Shown here: positions 50,734 through 60,124 of the stretch, in pieces
How the letters are laid out: every line of letters starts with the position of its first letter
Numbering within the stretch: position 1 is the stretch's first letter
Assembly: GCF_900091585.1 (NCBI RefSeq)
Contig: NZ_FMHT01000003.1
Coordinates: forward strand, 4,703,501 to 4,767,500
Length of the DNA: 64,000 bases
Direction: 5' to 3'
From: Micromonospora nigra
GTDB taxonomy: Bacteria; Actinomycetota; Actinomycetes; Mycobacteriales; Micromonosporaceae
Program-made: the position numbers and the translations under genes
The notes under the pieces: model-generated
Databases searched by the model: none
Told to the model about the DNA's origin: nothing
The model's input: the letters and a program-made list of their open reading frames with translations, nothing else

Positions 50734-52668
50734 ATGAGTGTTGAAGAGGACACGGCCGTCCACGGCCGGCTGCTGGCCACGGTGCGCGGTCCCCAGGACG
50801 TCAAGCGGCTCACGGCCGGCGAGCTGGGCATCCTCGCCGCCGAGATCCGGGACTTCCTGGTCGCCAAGGTGTCCCGCACCGGCGGGCACATCGGCCCCAA
50901 CCTCGGTGTGGTGGAGCTGACCCTGGCCATGCACCGGGTCTTCGACTCCCCGCGCGACCGGCTCCTGTTCGACACCGGCCACCAGGCGTACGTACACAAG
51001 ATCCTCACCGGCCGGCAGGACGGGTTCGACAGGCTGCGCCAGCGCGGCGGCCTGTCGGGCTACCCCAGCCAGGCCGAGAGCGAGCACGACCTCATCGAGA
51101 ACTCCCACGCCTCCACCGCCCTGTCGTACGCCGACGGGTTGGCCAAGGCGTACGCGCTGCGCGGCGAGCAGCGCAGCGTGGTCGCGGTGGTCGGCGACGG
51201 CGCGCTGACCGGCGGCATGTGCTGGGAGGCGCTGAACAACATCGCCACCGCCGGCAACCCCCTGGTCATCGTGGTCAACGACAACGGCCGATCGTACGCG
51301 CCGACGATCGGCGGCCTGGCCGACCACCTGTCGTCGCTGCGGCTCAACCCCGGCTACGAGAAGGTGCTCGACAGCGTCAAGGAGGCCCTCGGCTCGACCC
51401 CGCTGGTCGGCAGGCCGATGTACGAGGTGCTGCACGCCGTCAAGAAGGGCATCAAGGACGCGGTCGCCCCGCAGGCGATGTTCGAGGACCTGGGCATCAA
51501 GTACGTCGGCCCGGTCGACGGCCACGACGTCGGCGCGGTCGAGGTGGCGCTGCGGGCGGCGAAGAACTTCGGCGGCCCGGTGATAGTGCACGCGGTCACT
51601 CGTAAGGGCTACGGCTACCGTCCCGCCGAGGAGGACGAGGCGGACTGCTTCCACGGCCCCGGCGCCTTCGACATCGCCACCGGCAAGGCCACCGCCGCGT
51701 CCGCCGTCAAGTGGACCCACGTCTTCGCCGACGAGCTGGTCGCGATCGCCGACGAGCGGCCCGACGTGGTCGGCATCACCGCCGCCATGGCCGAGCCGAC
51801 CGGCATCGCGAAGCTGGCCCGCAAGTACCCGGAGCGCACGTACGACGTGGGCATCGCCGAGCAGCACGCCGCCACCTCGGCGGCCGGCCTGGCGCTGGGC
51901 GGGCTGCACCCGGTGGTGGCGGTCTACGCCACCTTCCTCAACCGCGCCTTCGACCAGGTCCTGCTGGACGTGGCGATGCACAAGCTGCCGGTCACCTTCG
52001 TGCTGGACCGGGCCGGCATCACCGGCCCCGACGGGCCGAGCCACTACGGCATCTGGGACATGTCGGTCTTCGGGGTGGTGCCGGGCCTGCGCATCGCCGC
52101 GCCCCGCGACGCTGCCACCCTGCGCGAGGAGCTGCGCGAGGCGGTCGCCGTCGACGACGGCCCGACCGTCGTGCGCTTCCCGACCGGTGCGGTCGCCGCC
52201 GACCTGCCGGCCCTGCGTCGGGTCGGCCCGGTCGACGTGCTGGCCGAGTCGGCACGTAAGGACGTGCTGCTGGTCGCCGTCGGCTCCTTCGGGCAGCTCG
52301 GCATGGAGGTGGCCACCCGGGTCGCCGAGCAGGGCTACGGGGTGACCGTGGTCGACCCGCGCTGGGTGCGGCCGGTCCCCGCCGAACTGGTCGAGCTGGC
52401 CGCCGCGCACCGCCTCGTGGTCACCGTCGAGGACGGCGTCCGGGTCGGTGGGGTCGGCGACGCCCTCGCCCAGGCGATGCGCGACGCCGACGTCCGGGTG
52501 CCGCTGCGTGACCTGGGCGTGCCCGCCGCCTGGCACCCGCACGGCTCCCGCACGCAGATCCTGGCCGACCTGGGCCTCACCGCGCAGGACGTGGCCCGCG
52601 ACGTCACCGGCTGGATCTCCCAGCTCGACGGCGAGCGGACCGAGTCGGTCCGCGTCCCCCAGAACTGA
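50734..52668 (+). CDS. dxs: 1-deoxy-D-xylulose-5-phosphate synthase Dxs
   Basis: First enzyme of the MEP pathway to isoprenoids: condenses pyruvate and glyceraldehyde 3-phosphate with thiamine diphosphate. The 644-residue protein has the substrate-site histidine in [21 protein letters not shown], the TPP/Mg motif [16 protein letters not shown], the transketolase pyrimidine domain with DVGIAEQHA and [15 protein letters not shown], and the C-terminal transketolase domain. The ATG at 50734 has no ribosome-binding site and sits 8 nt after TAGACT. A terminator hairpin follows the gene. Confidence 0.96.
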   Translation: MSVEEDTAVHGRLLATVRGPQDVKRLTAGELGILAAEIRDFLVAKVSRTGGHIGPNLGVVELTLAMHRVFDSPRDRLLFDTGHQAYVHKILTGRQDGFDRLRQRGGLSGYPSQAESEHDLIENSHASTALSYADGLAKAYALRGEQRSVVAVVGDGALTGGMCWEALNNIATAGNPLVIVVNDNGRSYAPTIGGLADHLSSLRLNPGYEKVLDSVKEALGSTPLVGRPMYEVLHAVKKGIKDAVAPQAMFEDLGIKYVGPVDGHDVGAVEVALRAAKNFGGPVIVHAVTRKGYGYRPAEEDEADCFHGPGAFDIATGKATAASAVKWTHVFADELVAIADERPDVVGITAAMAEPTGIAKLARKYPERTYDVGIAEQHAATSAAGLALGGLHPVVAVYATFLNRAFDQVLLDVAMHKLPVTFVLDRAGITGPDGPSHYGIWDMSVFGVVPGLRIAAPRDAATLREELREAVAVDDGPTVVRFPTGAVAADLPALRRVGPVDVLAESARKDVLLVAVGSFGQLGMEVATRVAEQGYGVTVVDPRWVRPVPAELVELAAAHRLVVTVEDGVRVGGVGDALAQAMRDADVRVPLRDLGVPAAWHPHGSRTQILADLGLTAQDVARDVTGWISQLDGERTESVRVPQN

Positions 52669-52673
52669 CCCGC

Positions 52674-52705
52674 CCGGCGTGGGCCCCGTCCGGGGCCCAC
52701 GCCGG
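52674..52705. terminator. terminator between dxs and the lipoprotein gene
   Basis: A perfect 14-bp stem (52674-52687 with 52692-52705) and a 4-nt loop GTCC, starting 5 bp after the dxs stop and located between convergent genes. Confidence 0.85.
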
Positions 52706-52743
52706 CCGGCCCCGCCGCGTCCACCCGCGGGCCCCGGCCGGGG

Positions 52744-53940
52744 TCAGGAGCCGCCGGCGGACCGGTAGTGGGTCTTCTCGGCCGCCGCGAGGCTGAAGGT
52801 CTCACTGCGCTCGGGGCGCGGGACGACCACCAGACCGGGCCGGTCCACCAGGCGCAGGGTTCCCGGCGGAGCGGACAGCGTGCTGTCCTTCGCGGCCCGC
52901 CAGGTCAGCACCACCAGCGGCTGACCGGGGACCGGCAGGTCGTACACCTGTAGGGGCGTGGTGCGGTCGGCTGGGGAGAACACCGCCGCCGCGCCGTCGG
53001 CCGGCCGGTAGAGCACCGCGCTCATGGTGCCGTCGGCCGTGTCCCAGCTCAGCTGCTGCAACTCGGCCGGCTCGCCGCCGCCCAGGGCCACCTCGCCCAG
53101 CGTCTTCACGCTCAGGCCCGCCATCGGCCAGGAGGCGGGTACCGAGTGGGGGGCGTCCCGGTCGCCGATGCGACGCGGGATGCTGCCGAACGGGCCGTCC
53201 TCACCGGCGAGCAGGCAGGTGTCCAGGCCCTGCAACGCGCGTCTGCCGGAACTGCTCTCGTCGCGGACGAGCGGGTAGCGCGGGTCGGTCGTGCCGGTGC
53301 CCAGGTCGAGCAGGCGGTCGGCGGCACGCCCCCGGGGCAGCGACTCGGTGGCCCGCAGGGTGACCGTGAGCGGAACCGCCCGGCAGGCCGGCACGTCGAC
53401 CGGTTCGGTCAGGCCCTCCGCGTCGGCCAGTGCCCGTCCGTCGGGGCCGAGCAGCCGCTCGACGCGTTCCGAGGTGAGGTACCGCCGCCCGTCGGGGGTC
53501 TGCACCGGCAGCACGTCGGAGTAGACCAGGTAGCCCGGGTTGGTGTATTCGGTGGCCCGCTCGACGTTCCACCGCTGACCGTCCCGGGCGAGTTGCAGCA
53601 GCCAGGAGGCGCTCTCACCCGGGACGCTGGCGGCGACCAGCGCCAGCGGGCTGCCGTCGACCTCGCCCGACCAGAGGATGCCGGACGACGGCAGGTGCAC
53701 CCGGTCGTCGACCGGCGAACGCCAGTCCCGCACCGCCTCGGTGACCGCAGCCGCCGCGTCGTCGCTGCGGGCCAGGTCGCCGCGCGGCGGCCACACCCGC
53801 AGCGTGCCGTCGAGGCTGTCGAAGCCCGTACGGAGGACTCCCGGTTCACGCTCGGCGACCGGACCGCACCCGGCGGCGGCGACCAGCAGCGGGGCCAGCA
53901 GGGCGGCGGCCGTCACACCGCGCCGACGGACTGGAGCCAC
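52744..53940 (-). CDS. hypothetical lipoprotein
   Basis: A 398-residue protein with a basic N-terminus, hydrophobic core and lipobox ending AAAGC (Cys about 25), so probably a lipid-anchored extracytoplasmic protein. The mature part is rich in beta-type segments and tryptophans but has no motif I recognise. GTG at 53940 follows GGGAGG by 7 nt; ATG 53985 would put 15 extra basic residues before the signal. It converges with dxs and is divergent from the membrane-protein cluster at 54110, which hints at an envelope role. Confidence 0.78.
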   Translation of the reverse strand: MAPVRRRGVTAAALLAPLLVAAAGCGPVAEREPGVLRTGFDSLDGTLRVWPPRGDLARSDDAAAAVTEAVRDWRSPVDDRVHLPSSGILWSGEVDGSPLALVAASVPGESASWLLQLARDGQRWNVERATEYTNPGYLVYSDVLPVQTPDGRRYLTSERVERLLGPDGRALADAEGLTEPVDVPACRAVPLTVTLRATESLPRGRAADRLLDLGTGTTDPRYPLVRDESSSGRRALQGLDTCLLAGEDGPFGSIPRRIGDRDAPHSVPASWPMAGLSVKTLGEVALGGGEPAELQQLSWDTADGTMSAVLYRPADGAAAVFSPADRTTPLQVYDLPVPGQPLVVLTWRAAKDSTLSAPPGTLRLVDRPGLVVVPRPERSETFSLAAAEKTHYRSAGGS

Positions 53941-54094
53941 CTGTACGCCTCCCGATCGCCTCGGCCGTCGTGCGGAAAGCGCCATCGTACGAGATGTCCC
54001 GCCGCGTGATCGCGTCGCCTCACGCTGCGTCGCCCAGGTCACCACTCGCCACAGCGGACCGTCGCGTCGACTTTGGGGCATATACCCATTCGGG

Positions 54095-54100
54095 TAGACT
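54095..54100 (+). promoter_or_regulatory. candidate -10 of a leaderless promoter (first GT-C-like gene)
   Basis: TAGACT ends 9 nt before the GTG at 54110; the spacer has no Shine-Dalgarno. Confidence 0.45.
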
Positions 54101-54109
54101 CCGCCGACT

Positions 54110-56137
54110 GTGACGCCTGCCGAGACCCGCGCCGACTCCCCGCCGGCAACCGACGCCGCCGCCGGCACCGCGTCCCGCACCGTCACTCGTGGTGAGGGTA
54201 CGGCCGCCGCCTCGGACCGTCCCGTCGGGACGGCCTCCGCCGCGACGGCCCCGGCCGCGACCGCCCCGGCCGCGACCGTCGCGGAGTCCGGCGCGGTCAC
54301 CGACGGCACCCGCCCCGCAGACGACATCGCCGTGGGACGCCAGGACGGCAGCGGGGCGACGCCGTCGGCCGACGGCAGGTCGTCCAGGTGGCGACGGTTC
54401 CGCTGGACCCCCCGCCGCCGCGACCTGGCCGTCCTCGGTGGATTCCTGCTGACCGCGGTGTGGGTGACCAGCCAGATCTGGGTGGATCCGGCCGGCCGGG
54501 TGGCCTCGCTCTACAGCAGCGACCCGGCGCAGGTGCAGTTCTTCCTCGCCCACTCCGTGCGGGTGGTGCTGCACGGGGAGTTTCCCTTCTTCACCGAGCA
54601 GTTCAACTACCCCGACGGGGTGAACCTGATGGCCAACACGGCCATCCTCGCGCTCGGCATCCCGATGGTGCCGGTGACCCTGCTGTTCGGGCCGGCCGTG
54701 ACCTTCGTGCTGCTGGTGACGCTCGGACTCGCCGGCACCGCCTCGGCGTGGTACTACGTGCTGTCCCGGCACGTCGTCCGCACCCCGCTGGCCGCGATCG
54801 TCGGTGGCTGGTTGTGCGGCTTCTCCCCGGCGATGCTGTCGCACGCCAGTTGGCACCCCAACATCATCAGCCAGTTCCTGTTGCCGTTCATCGTGTGGCG
54901 GGTGCTGGTCATCACCCGCTCCACCCGGCCCTACCGGGACGGGGCCCTGCTCGCCCTGCTGGTCACCACCCAGGCGTTCATCAACGAGGAGATCCTGCTC
55001 TTCACGGCCATGGCCTGCGGGATCTTCCTGTTGGCCGTGGTGGCGCAACGCCCGGCGACGTGGTCGGCGGCGTGGCGGCCGATGGCGAAGGCGCTGGGCA
55101 CCTGCACGGTGATCGCCGGGTCGCTGCTGGCGTACCCCCTCTACGTCCAGTTCGCCGGGCCGATGGCGTACCACGGCCTCAGCGACGCCGTCCGCGACTA
55201 CGGCAACGACATCGCGGCGTTCTTCGCCCCCGGTTCGCCGACCCTCGGCGGCGACCAGCGGGCCAACATCAACCTGGCGCCGAACTACTCGGAGGAGAAC
55301 GCCTTCTTCGGCTGGAGTCTCGCCCTGATCGTGGTCGGCATCGTGGTGTGGCTGCGCCGCGAACTGCTGGTGCGGGCCCTCGCCGTGACGGCGGTGTTCT
55401 TCGCGGTGCTCTCGTTGGGCGAGCGGATCTCCTGGTGGGACCGGGAGTTGGTGACGGGGCCGTGGGAGTGGCTGGTGCGGCTGCCGCTGCTCGACGCCGT
55501 GGTGCCGACCCGGTTCGGCCTGATCACCAGCGTGGTGGTGGCGGTGCTGCTGGCGTTGGCCATCGACCGCACCCGCGAACTCGACCTGCCCCGGCCCGCC
55601 GTGCGCACGTTGACCGTGGCGGGGCTGGTGCTCGCCCTGCTGCCGATCCTGCCGATGCCGCTGCCGATGACCTCCCGCCCGCCGGTGCCGAAGTTCATCA
55701 CCGCCGACCGGTGGCGGCCCTACGTCGGGCCGGACCAGACGCTGGTGCCGATCCCGGTGCCGAGCATGGGCAACGCACACGGCATGCGCTGGGCGGCCGC
55801 CACCAACCTCGACTTCAAGATCCCCGGCGGGTACTTCCTCGCCCCCCGCAACGGCAACACCGGCGACCCCGGGCGCTTCGGGGGCCGGCCCAGCGGGATG
55901 GGCGCGCTGCTGGAGGAGGTGGCCAGCACCGGGCGTACCCCGAAGCTGGACGACCGGCAGCGCCGCCGCTGCCTCGACGAGCTGCGGCAGTGGCGGGCCG
56001 CCATCCTGGTGCTGCCTGTGCGTCAGCACCACGCCGAGCCGCTGCGGCAGACCGTCGAGCAACTCGTCGGCCCCGGCCGGCAGGAACTGGACGTCTGGGT
56101 GTGGGACGTCCGGACACTGACCGACCCGTCGGCCTGA
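54110..56137 (+). CDS. polytopic membrane protein, GT-C-like, paralogue 1
   Basis: A 675-residue protein. The first 100 residues are a disordered Ala/Thr/Pro-rich cytosolic stretch. About 11-12 membrane segments follow, then a soluble C-terminal domain of about 170 residues. The first large external loop has the motif FNYPDGVNLMANTAIL with Asp169; later come SHASWHPNIISQFLLP, QAFINEEILLF and NYSEENAFFGW. One long loop with an early acidic residue followed by many helices is the general plan of GT-C glycosyltransferases, but I know no characterised member. Two further paralogues follow. GTG start with a leaderless-type promoter. Confidence 0.72.
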   Translation: MTPAETRADSPPATDAAAGTASRTVTRGEGTAAASDRPVGTASAATAPAATAPAATVAESGAVTDGTRPADDIAVGRQDGSGATPSADGRSSRWRRFRWTPRRRDLAVLGGFLLTAVWVTSQIWVDPAGRVASLYSSDPAQVQFFLAHSVRVVLHGEFPFFTEQFNYPDGVNLMANTAILALGIPMVPVTLLFGPAVTFVLLVTLGLAGTASAWYYVLSRHVVRTPLAAIVGGWLCGFSPAMLSHASWHPNIISQFLLPFIVWRVLVITRSTRPYRDGALLALLVTTQAFINEEILLFTAMACGIFLLAVVAQRPATWSAAWRPMAKALGTCTVIAGSLLAYPLYVQFAGPMAYHGLSDAVRDYGNDIAAFFAPGSPTLGGDQRANINLAPNYSEENAFFGWSLALIVVGIVVWLRRELLVRALAVTAVFFAVLSLGERISWWDRELVTGPWEWLVRLPLLDAVVPTRFGLITSVVVAVLLALAIDRTRELDLPRPAVRTLTVAGLVLALLPILPMPLPMTSRPPVPKFITADRWRPYVGPDQTLVPIPVPSMGNAHGMRWAAATNLDFKIPGGYFLAPRNGNTGDPGRFGGRPSGMGALLEEVASTGRTPKLDDRQRRRCLDELRQWRAAILVLPVRQHHAEPLRQTVEQLVGPGRQELDVWVWDVRTLTDPSA

Positions 56138-57978
56138 TGGTCAGCGGCACCACCACCAGCGACGAGGACGTCGAGACCCGGCGACGCCCGCCGCGGCTGC
56201 CGGGCCGGGCACCCGCCGCGCTGGTGGTCGGCGGCTACCTCGCCCTGGCGGCGTGGCTGACCAGCGGGCAGTGGGGCCGCCCCGACCGGCTGTTCCATCA
56301 GGCCGGCGACCAGATCCTGTTCGAGTGGATGCTGGCGCGCGCCGCCCGCGCGGTGGTCGACGCCGACGATCCGCTGTGGAGCGACGCCCTGAACGCCCCC
56401 GACGGGGTGAACCTCATGGCCAACACGTCGGTGCTCGGCCTGGGCGTGCCGCTGACCCCGGTGACCCTGCTGTTCGGTTCGCAGGTGTCCTTCCTGGTCG
56501 CGGTGGTCGCCTGCCTCGCCGGCACCGCCACCGCCTGGTACGTGCTGCTGCGCCGCCGGCTCGCCGTGTCCCGGGCGGCCGCGGCTGTCGGTGGCCTCGT
56601 CTGCGGCTTCGCCCCGGGAATGGTCGCCCAGGCGGGGGCCCACCTGCACATGGCGGCCCAGTTCCTGGTGCCGGTGATCCTGGGCCTGGTGCTGCGTCCC
56701 GACACCGACCGGGTGCGGCGGCACGGGGTGCTGCTCGGGCTGGTCGTCGCCTACCAGGCGTTCCTCGGCGAGGAGTTGCTGGTCTTCGTGGCGCTCGCCG
56801 GGGCCGTGTTCGTGGCGGCGTACGCGCTCGCCGATCCGGCCACCGCCCGCCGGTTGGCACCCGCCACGGCCGGCCGCCTCGCCGTCGGGGCCGTGGTGGC
56901 CGGGGTGCTGCTGGCGTACCCGTTGTGGTTCCAGTTCCTCGGGCCCGGCCACTACCGGGGAATGCCGTTCCACACCCACGCCTACCCGCTCGACGTCGTG
57001 TCGTTCGTCGTCCCGGCCCGGCAGACCATCCTCGGCGACGACCACCTGCCGGGGCTGTTGGCACCCAATCCCACGGAGGAGAACTCGTTCTTCGGCCCCG
57101 GGCTGCTGGTGCTGGCCGTCGTCGTGGTGGCCTGGCTGTGGCACCGGCCACTGGTGCGGGCGCTGGCTGCGGTCGGGGTGCTGTTCGCCCTGCTGTCCCT
57201 CGGCTCCTCGGTGCGGGTGCGCGGCACCGACACGGGGCTGCCCGGACCGTACCGGCTGCTGGCCGACCTGCCGCTGCTCGACCTGGCGGTGCCGGCCCGG
57301 TTCCCGCTGGTCTGCGTGCCGGTGCTGGGTGTCCTGGTCGCCCTCTCCCTGGACCGGGTCCGCGCCGCCGCGTCGGCCGCGCAGCCCGTCGCGCCCGGTG
57401 GTGCCCGGGCCGCGCATCCGGTCGCACCCGGTGGCGACCCGGGCGGGGTGCCGGTACGGCTGCTGTGGGCCGGTGCCGTGGCCGCCGCGCTGCTGCCGCT
57501 GATCCCCACACCGATCCGCACCGTGCCGGCGTGGCGCGTGCCGGCCTTCGTCGCCGACGGCGGCTGGCGGGCGCACGTGCCGCCGGGACGCACCGTGGTG
57601 CCCGTGCCGCCGGTGACCAACGCGGGACGCAGCCCGGCGATGCTGTGGTCGGCGCGGACGGGGTTGGCCTTCGACGCGCCGGGCGGCTACTTCATCGGAC
57701 CGAGCGCCCCCGACGACCCGACGGCCCGCTGGGGCGCTCCCGACCGGCCCACCTCACTGCTGCTGCGCCGGGTCGCCGACACGGGGCAGGTGCCGCCGAT
57801 CACCGACGTCGAGCGCCGGCAGGCGGTGCAGGACCTGCGGCACTGGCGCGCGGCGGTGGTCGTCCTGGGCGGGCTGCACCACGGCGATCCCGTCCGGCGG
57901 GCCGTCGAGGAACTGCTCGGCCCGGCCCGGGAGATCGACGGTGCGCTCGTCTGGGACGTCCGTCCCCTCGTCGGCTGA
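56137..57978 (+). CDS. polytopic membrane protein, GT-C-like, paralogue 2
   Basis: A 613-residue paralogue of the preceding protein, starting at an ATG that shares one base with its stop (TGATG). It keeps the loop motif NAPDGVNLMANTSVLG (Asp89), AGAHLHMAAQFLVP, QAFLGEELLVF, YPLWFQFLGPGHYRG, NPTEENSFFG and the C-terminal GGYFIGP...DLRHWRAAVVVL...VWDVRPL. It lacks the long disordered N-terminus of paralogue 1. A region near residue 415-430 contains two HPVAPGG-type repeats in a loop. Probably acts with its neighbours on a lipid-linked substrate, which is inference only. Confidence 0.72.
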   Translation: MVSGTTTSDEDVETRRRPPRLPGRAPAALVVGGYLALAAWLTSGQWGRPDRLFHQAGDQILFEWMLARAARAVVDADDPLWSDALNAPDGVNLMANTSVLGLGVPLTPVTLLFGSQVSFLVAVVACLAGTATAWYVLLRRRLAVSRAAAAVGGLVCGFAPGMVAQAGAHLHMAAQFLVPVILGLVLRPDTDRVRRHGVLLGLVVAYQAFLGEELLVFVALAGAVFVAAYALADPATARRLAPATAGRLAVGAVVAGVLLAYPLWFQFLGPGHYRGMPFHTHAYPLDVVSFVVPARQTILGDDHLPGLLAPNPTEENSFFGPGLLVLAVVVVAWLWHRPLVRALAAVGVLFALLSLGSSVRVRGTDTGLPGPYRLLADLPLLDLAVPARFPLVCVPVLGVLVALSLDRVRAAASAAQPVAPGGARAAHPVAPGGDPGGVPVRLLWAGAVAAALLPLIPTPIRTVPAWRVPAFVADGGWRAHVPPGRTVVPVPPVTNAGRSPAMLWSARTGLAFDAPGGYFIGPSAPDDPTARWGAPDRPTSLLLRRVADTGQVPPITDVERRQAVQDLRHWRAAVVVLGGLHHGDPVRRAVEELLGPAREIDGALVWDVRPLVG

Positions 57979-58036
57979 CGGGCAGCCCGAGCGCCCGGAG
58001 CGGGCCGACGGGCGGCGCGGCCTGGCCGGTGGGCGG

Positions 58037-59989
58037 CTAGGCCGGCGGCACCAGCGGGCGCACGTCCCAGAGCCAGACGTCGTCGACCCGTCGCGGCTCG
58101 CCGAGCAGGCCGGTCATCAGCTCCCGCAGCACGGCCTCCCGCGGGTGGGCGCCCAGCACCACCACCGATGCCCGCCAGAAGCGCAGGTCCTCCACCGCCT
58201 GGCGGCGGTTCTCCGCCGTCAACGGCGGCACCGTGCCCGCGTCCATGGTGGAGTAGATCAGGCTGCTGGTCGGCCGGTTCGGCGCGCCGAAGACGCCGTC
58301 GCCGTCGAGGTTCGGGCCGATGAAGTAGCCGCCCGGGATGGGGAACGCGTGCTGGGTCAGCGCGCTCCACCGCAGCGTGGACAGGCCGTGCACGTTGCTG
58401 GGAATCGGCACCGGCACGAGGGTGCGCCCCTCGGGCACGTACGGTCGCCAGGCCCCGGAGGTGATGAAGGACGGTGGCGGTGCGACGGGCATGGCCGGCA
58501 GCGGCCGGGGGAACAGCGGCAGCAGAGCCGCGGCGATGGCGGCGTACCCCACGACCCGCTGCCAGGCGGGCCGTCGCCCCGCCCCCTCGCGGTCCTGGCC
58601 GCCCTCGATGGGCCGGCCCTCGCCGGCCGTGTCGTCGCGGCCTTCGGTGGCCTCGGTGTCGTCGCGGTCCTCGGTCGCCGGCCCCTCGCGGCCCCCGGTG
58701 GCCGCCGGTCCGTCCTGCCGCCGCCGGAGATCGGCCACCGCGTCCCAGGCAAGCGCCAGCAGCACGCCGAGCGCGGCGGTCGTCACCAGGGCGAGCCGGG
58801 TCGGCATCATCATCTCGACCAGCGGCACGTCGGGTGGGATGTAGGCCCACGGCCCGTCGGTCTCCGTGACCTCCCCGTCGATCCGGATCTTCGGCCCGAG
58901 CGCCGCGACGGAGAACAGCACCGCCAGCACGGCCAGGATCCGGGCCACCAGCGACCGGCGGACCAGCAGCACCAGCGCCACCACCGCCAGGATCACCAGC
59001 GGCCAGCCGAACCAGGTGTTCTGCTCGGTCAGCCCGATGGTCCGCTCGACCGCCTCGTCCCCGGCGAGCGAGTCGCGGGGGAAGGTGACGAAAGCAGCCA
59101 GGTCCTCACCCCAACTGTGGAACACCCCGCCCTGTAGACCCCGGTAGGACTGCGGACCGTTGAACTGGAACCAGATCGGGTAGGCGGCCAGCGCCAGCGC
59201 CAGCGCCCCGCCGAGGCCGAGGCCCGCCGCGAAGGTGCCGGCCCGTGCCCAGGCGGCGCGCGGGCGCATGACCGCGTACGCGACCACGATGACCAGGCAG
59301 GCCATCGCCGTGAGCAGCAGCATCTCCTCGTTGATGAAGATCTGGTACGCCACCAGCAGGCCGAGCACGATGCCGTTGCGCCGCCAGCGACCCGGCTCCG
59401 CCAACCGGAACACCCGCACCACGATCAGCGGGAGCAGGAAGTTGGAGACGAAGTTGGGCTGCCCGTTGGCGTGGTGCACGACGCCCGGCGCGAAACCCAG
59501 GAACGCGCCGCCGACGAACGCCGCGGCGCGCGAGCGCACCAGGTGCCGCGACAACATCCAGTACGAGGTGCCGGCCGTGGCGGCCAGCGCGGCACCCAGG
59601 TAGAGGGCGTACATCACCTGCGGGCCGAGCAGCCAGGTGAGCGGGGCCAACGGCAGGGTCACCCCGAGCAGCGAGGTGTTGGCCATCATGTTCACCCCGT
59701 CGGGGGCGTTCTGCCGCTCGGTGAACAGCGGGTTCTCCAGGTGCCGCAGGGAGTACGCGCCGTGCGAGAACAGCCACTCGAACCAGCTGTGGTCGGTCGG
59801 CAGGTGGGAGGAGACCCGGTTGTGCACGTCCGCCCAGTAGTTGAGGCACACGAAGACGCCCAGGAGCACGTACGCTCCGATGGCCAGCGCGTCGGCGCGG
59901 GCCACCCGCCGGTGCGGCCCTCGCGACGACGGCGTCGCGACGGGCTCGGGGACGGTCTTCAGCGAGGGATCAACCACCGGCACAGCCAC
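58037..59989 (-). CDS. polytopic membrane protein, GT-C-like, paralogue 3
   Basis: A 650-residue paralogue on the opposite strand. It keeps NAPDGVNMMANTSLLG (Asp97), HHANGQPNFVSNFLLP, QIFINEEMLLLTAM, YPIWFQFNGPQSYRG, TEQNTWFGWP and the C-terminal PGGYFIGPN...DLRFWRASVVVLG...LWDVRPL. Between the last membrane segments there is a charged insert of about 45 residues rich in Glu, Asp and Arg, not found in the other two. GTG 59989 is the chosen start; GTG 59983 is also possible. It converges on paralogue 2 with 58 bp between. Confidence 0.72.
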   Translation of the reverse strand: MAVPVVDPSLKTVPEPVATPSSRGPHRRVARADALAIGAYVLLGVFVCLNYWADVHNRVSSHLPTDHSWFEWLFSHGAYSLRHLENPLFTERQNAPDGVNMMANTSLLGVTLPLAPLTWLLGPQVMYALYLGAALAATAGTSYWMLSRHLVRSRAAAFVGGAFLGFAPGVVHHANGQPNFVSNFLLPLIVVRVFRLAEPGRWRRNGIVLGLLVAYQIFINEEMLLLTAMACLVIVVAYAVMRPRAAWARAGTFAAGLGLGGALALALAAYPIWFQFNGPQSYRGLQGGVFHSWGEDLAAFVTFPRDSLAGDEAVERTIGLTEQNTWFGWPLVILAVVALVLLVRRSLVARILAVLAVLFSVAALGPKIRIDGEVTETDGPWAYIPPDVPLVEMMMPTRLALVTTAALGVLLALAWDAVADLRRRQDGPAATGGREGPATEDRDDTEATEGRDDTAGEGRPIEGGQDREGAGRRPAWQRVVGYAAIAAALLPLFPRPLPAMPVAPPPSFITSGAWRPYVPEGRTLVPVPIPSNVHGLSTLRWSALTQHAFPIPGGYFIGPNLDGDGVFGAPNRPTSSLIYSTMDAGTVPPLTAENRRQAVEDLRFWRASVVVLGAHPREAVLRELMTGLLGEPRRVDDVWLWDVRPLVPPA

Positions 59990-60124
59990 GACGGGCCATC
60001 GTACAGGCGTCCGCCGTCCCGTCCGGCTGGCCCGTGGCGGGCGCGGCGGGACAGTCCTGGCGGTGCTGGCTGGTCGCGGGACGGGCAGACCGCCGAACGT
60101 GGGCGCGGCGACGGGAAGGACGAC

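Noticed and set aside
57380..57435. Tandem repeat in paralogue 2 (HPVAPGG units) as a mobile or regulatory element
   Set aside because: It is in frame inside a loop of the protein and has only two units, so ordinary coding repeat expansion explains it.
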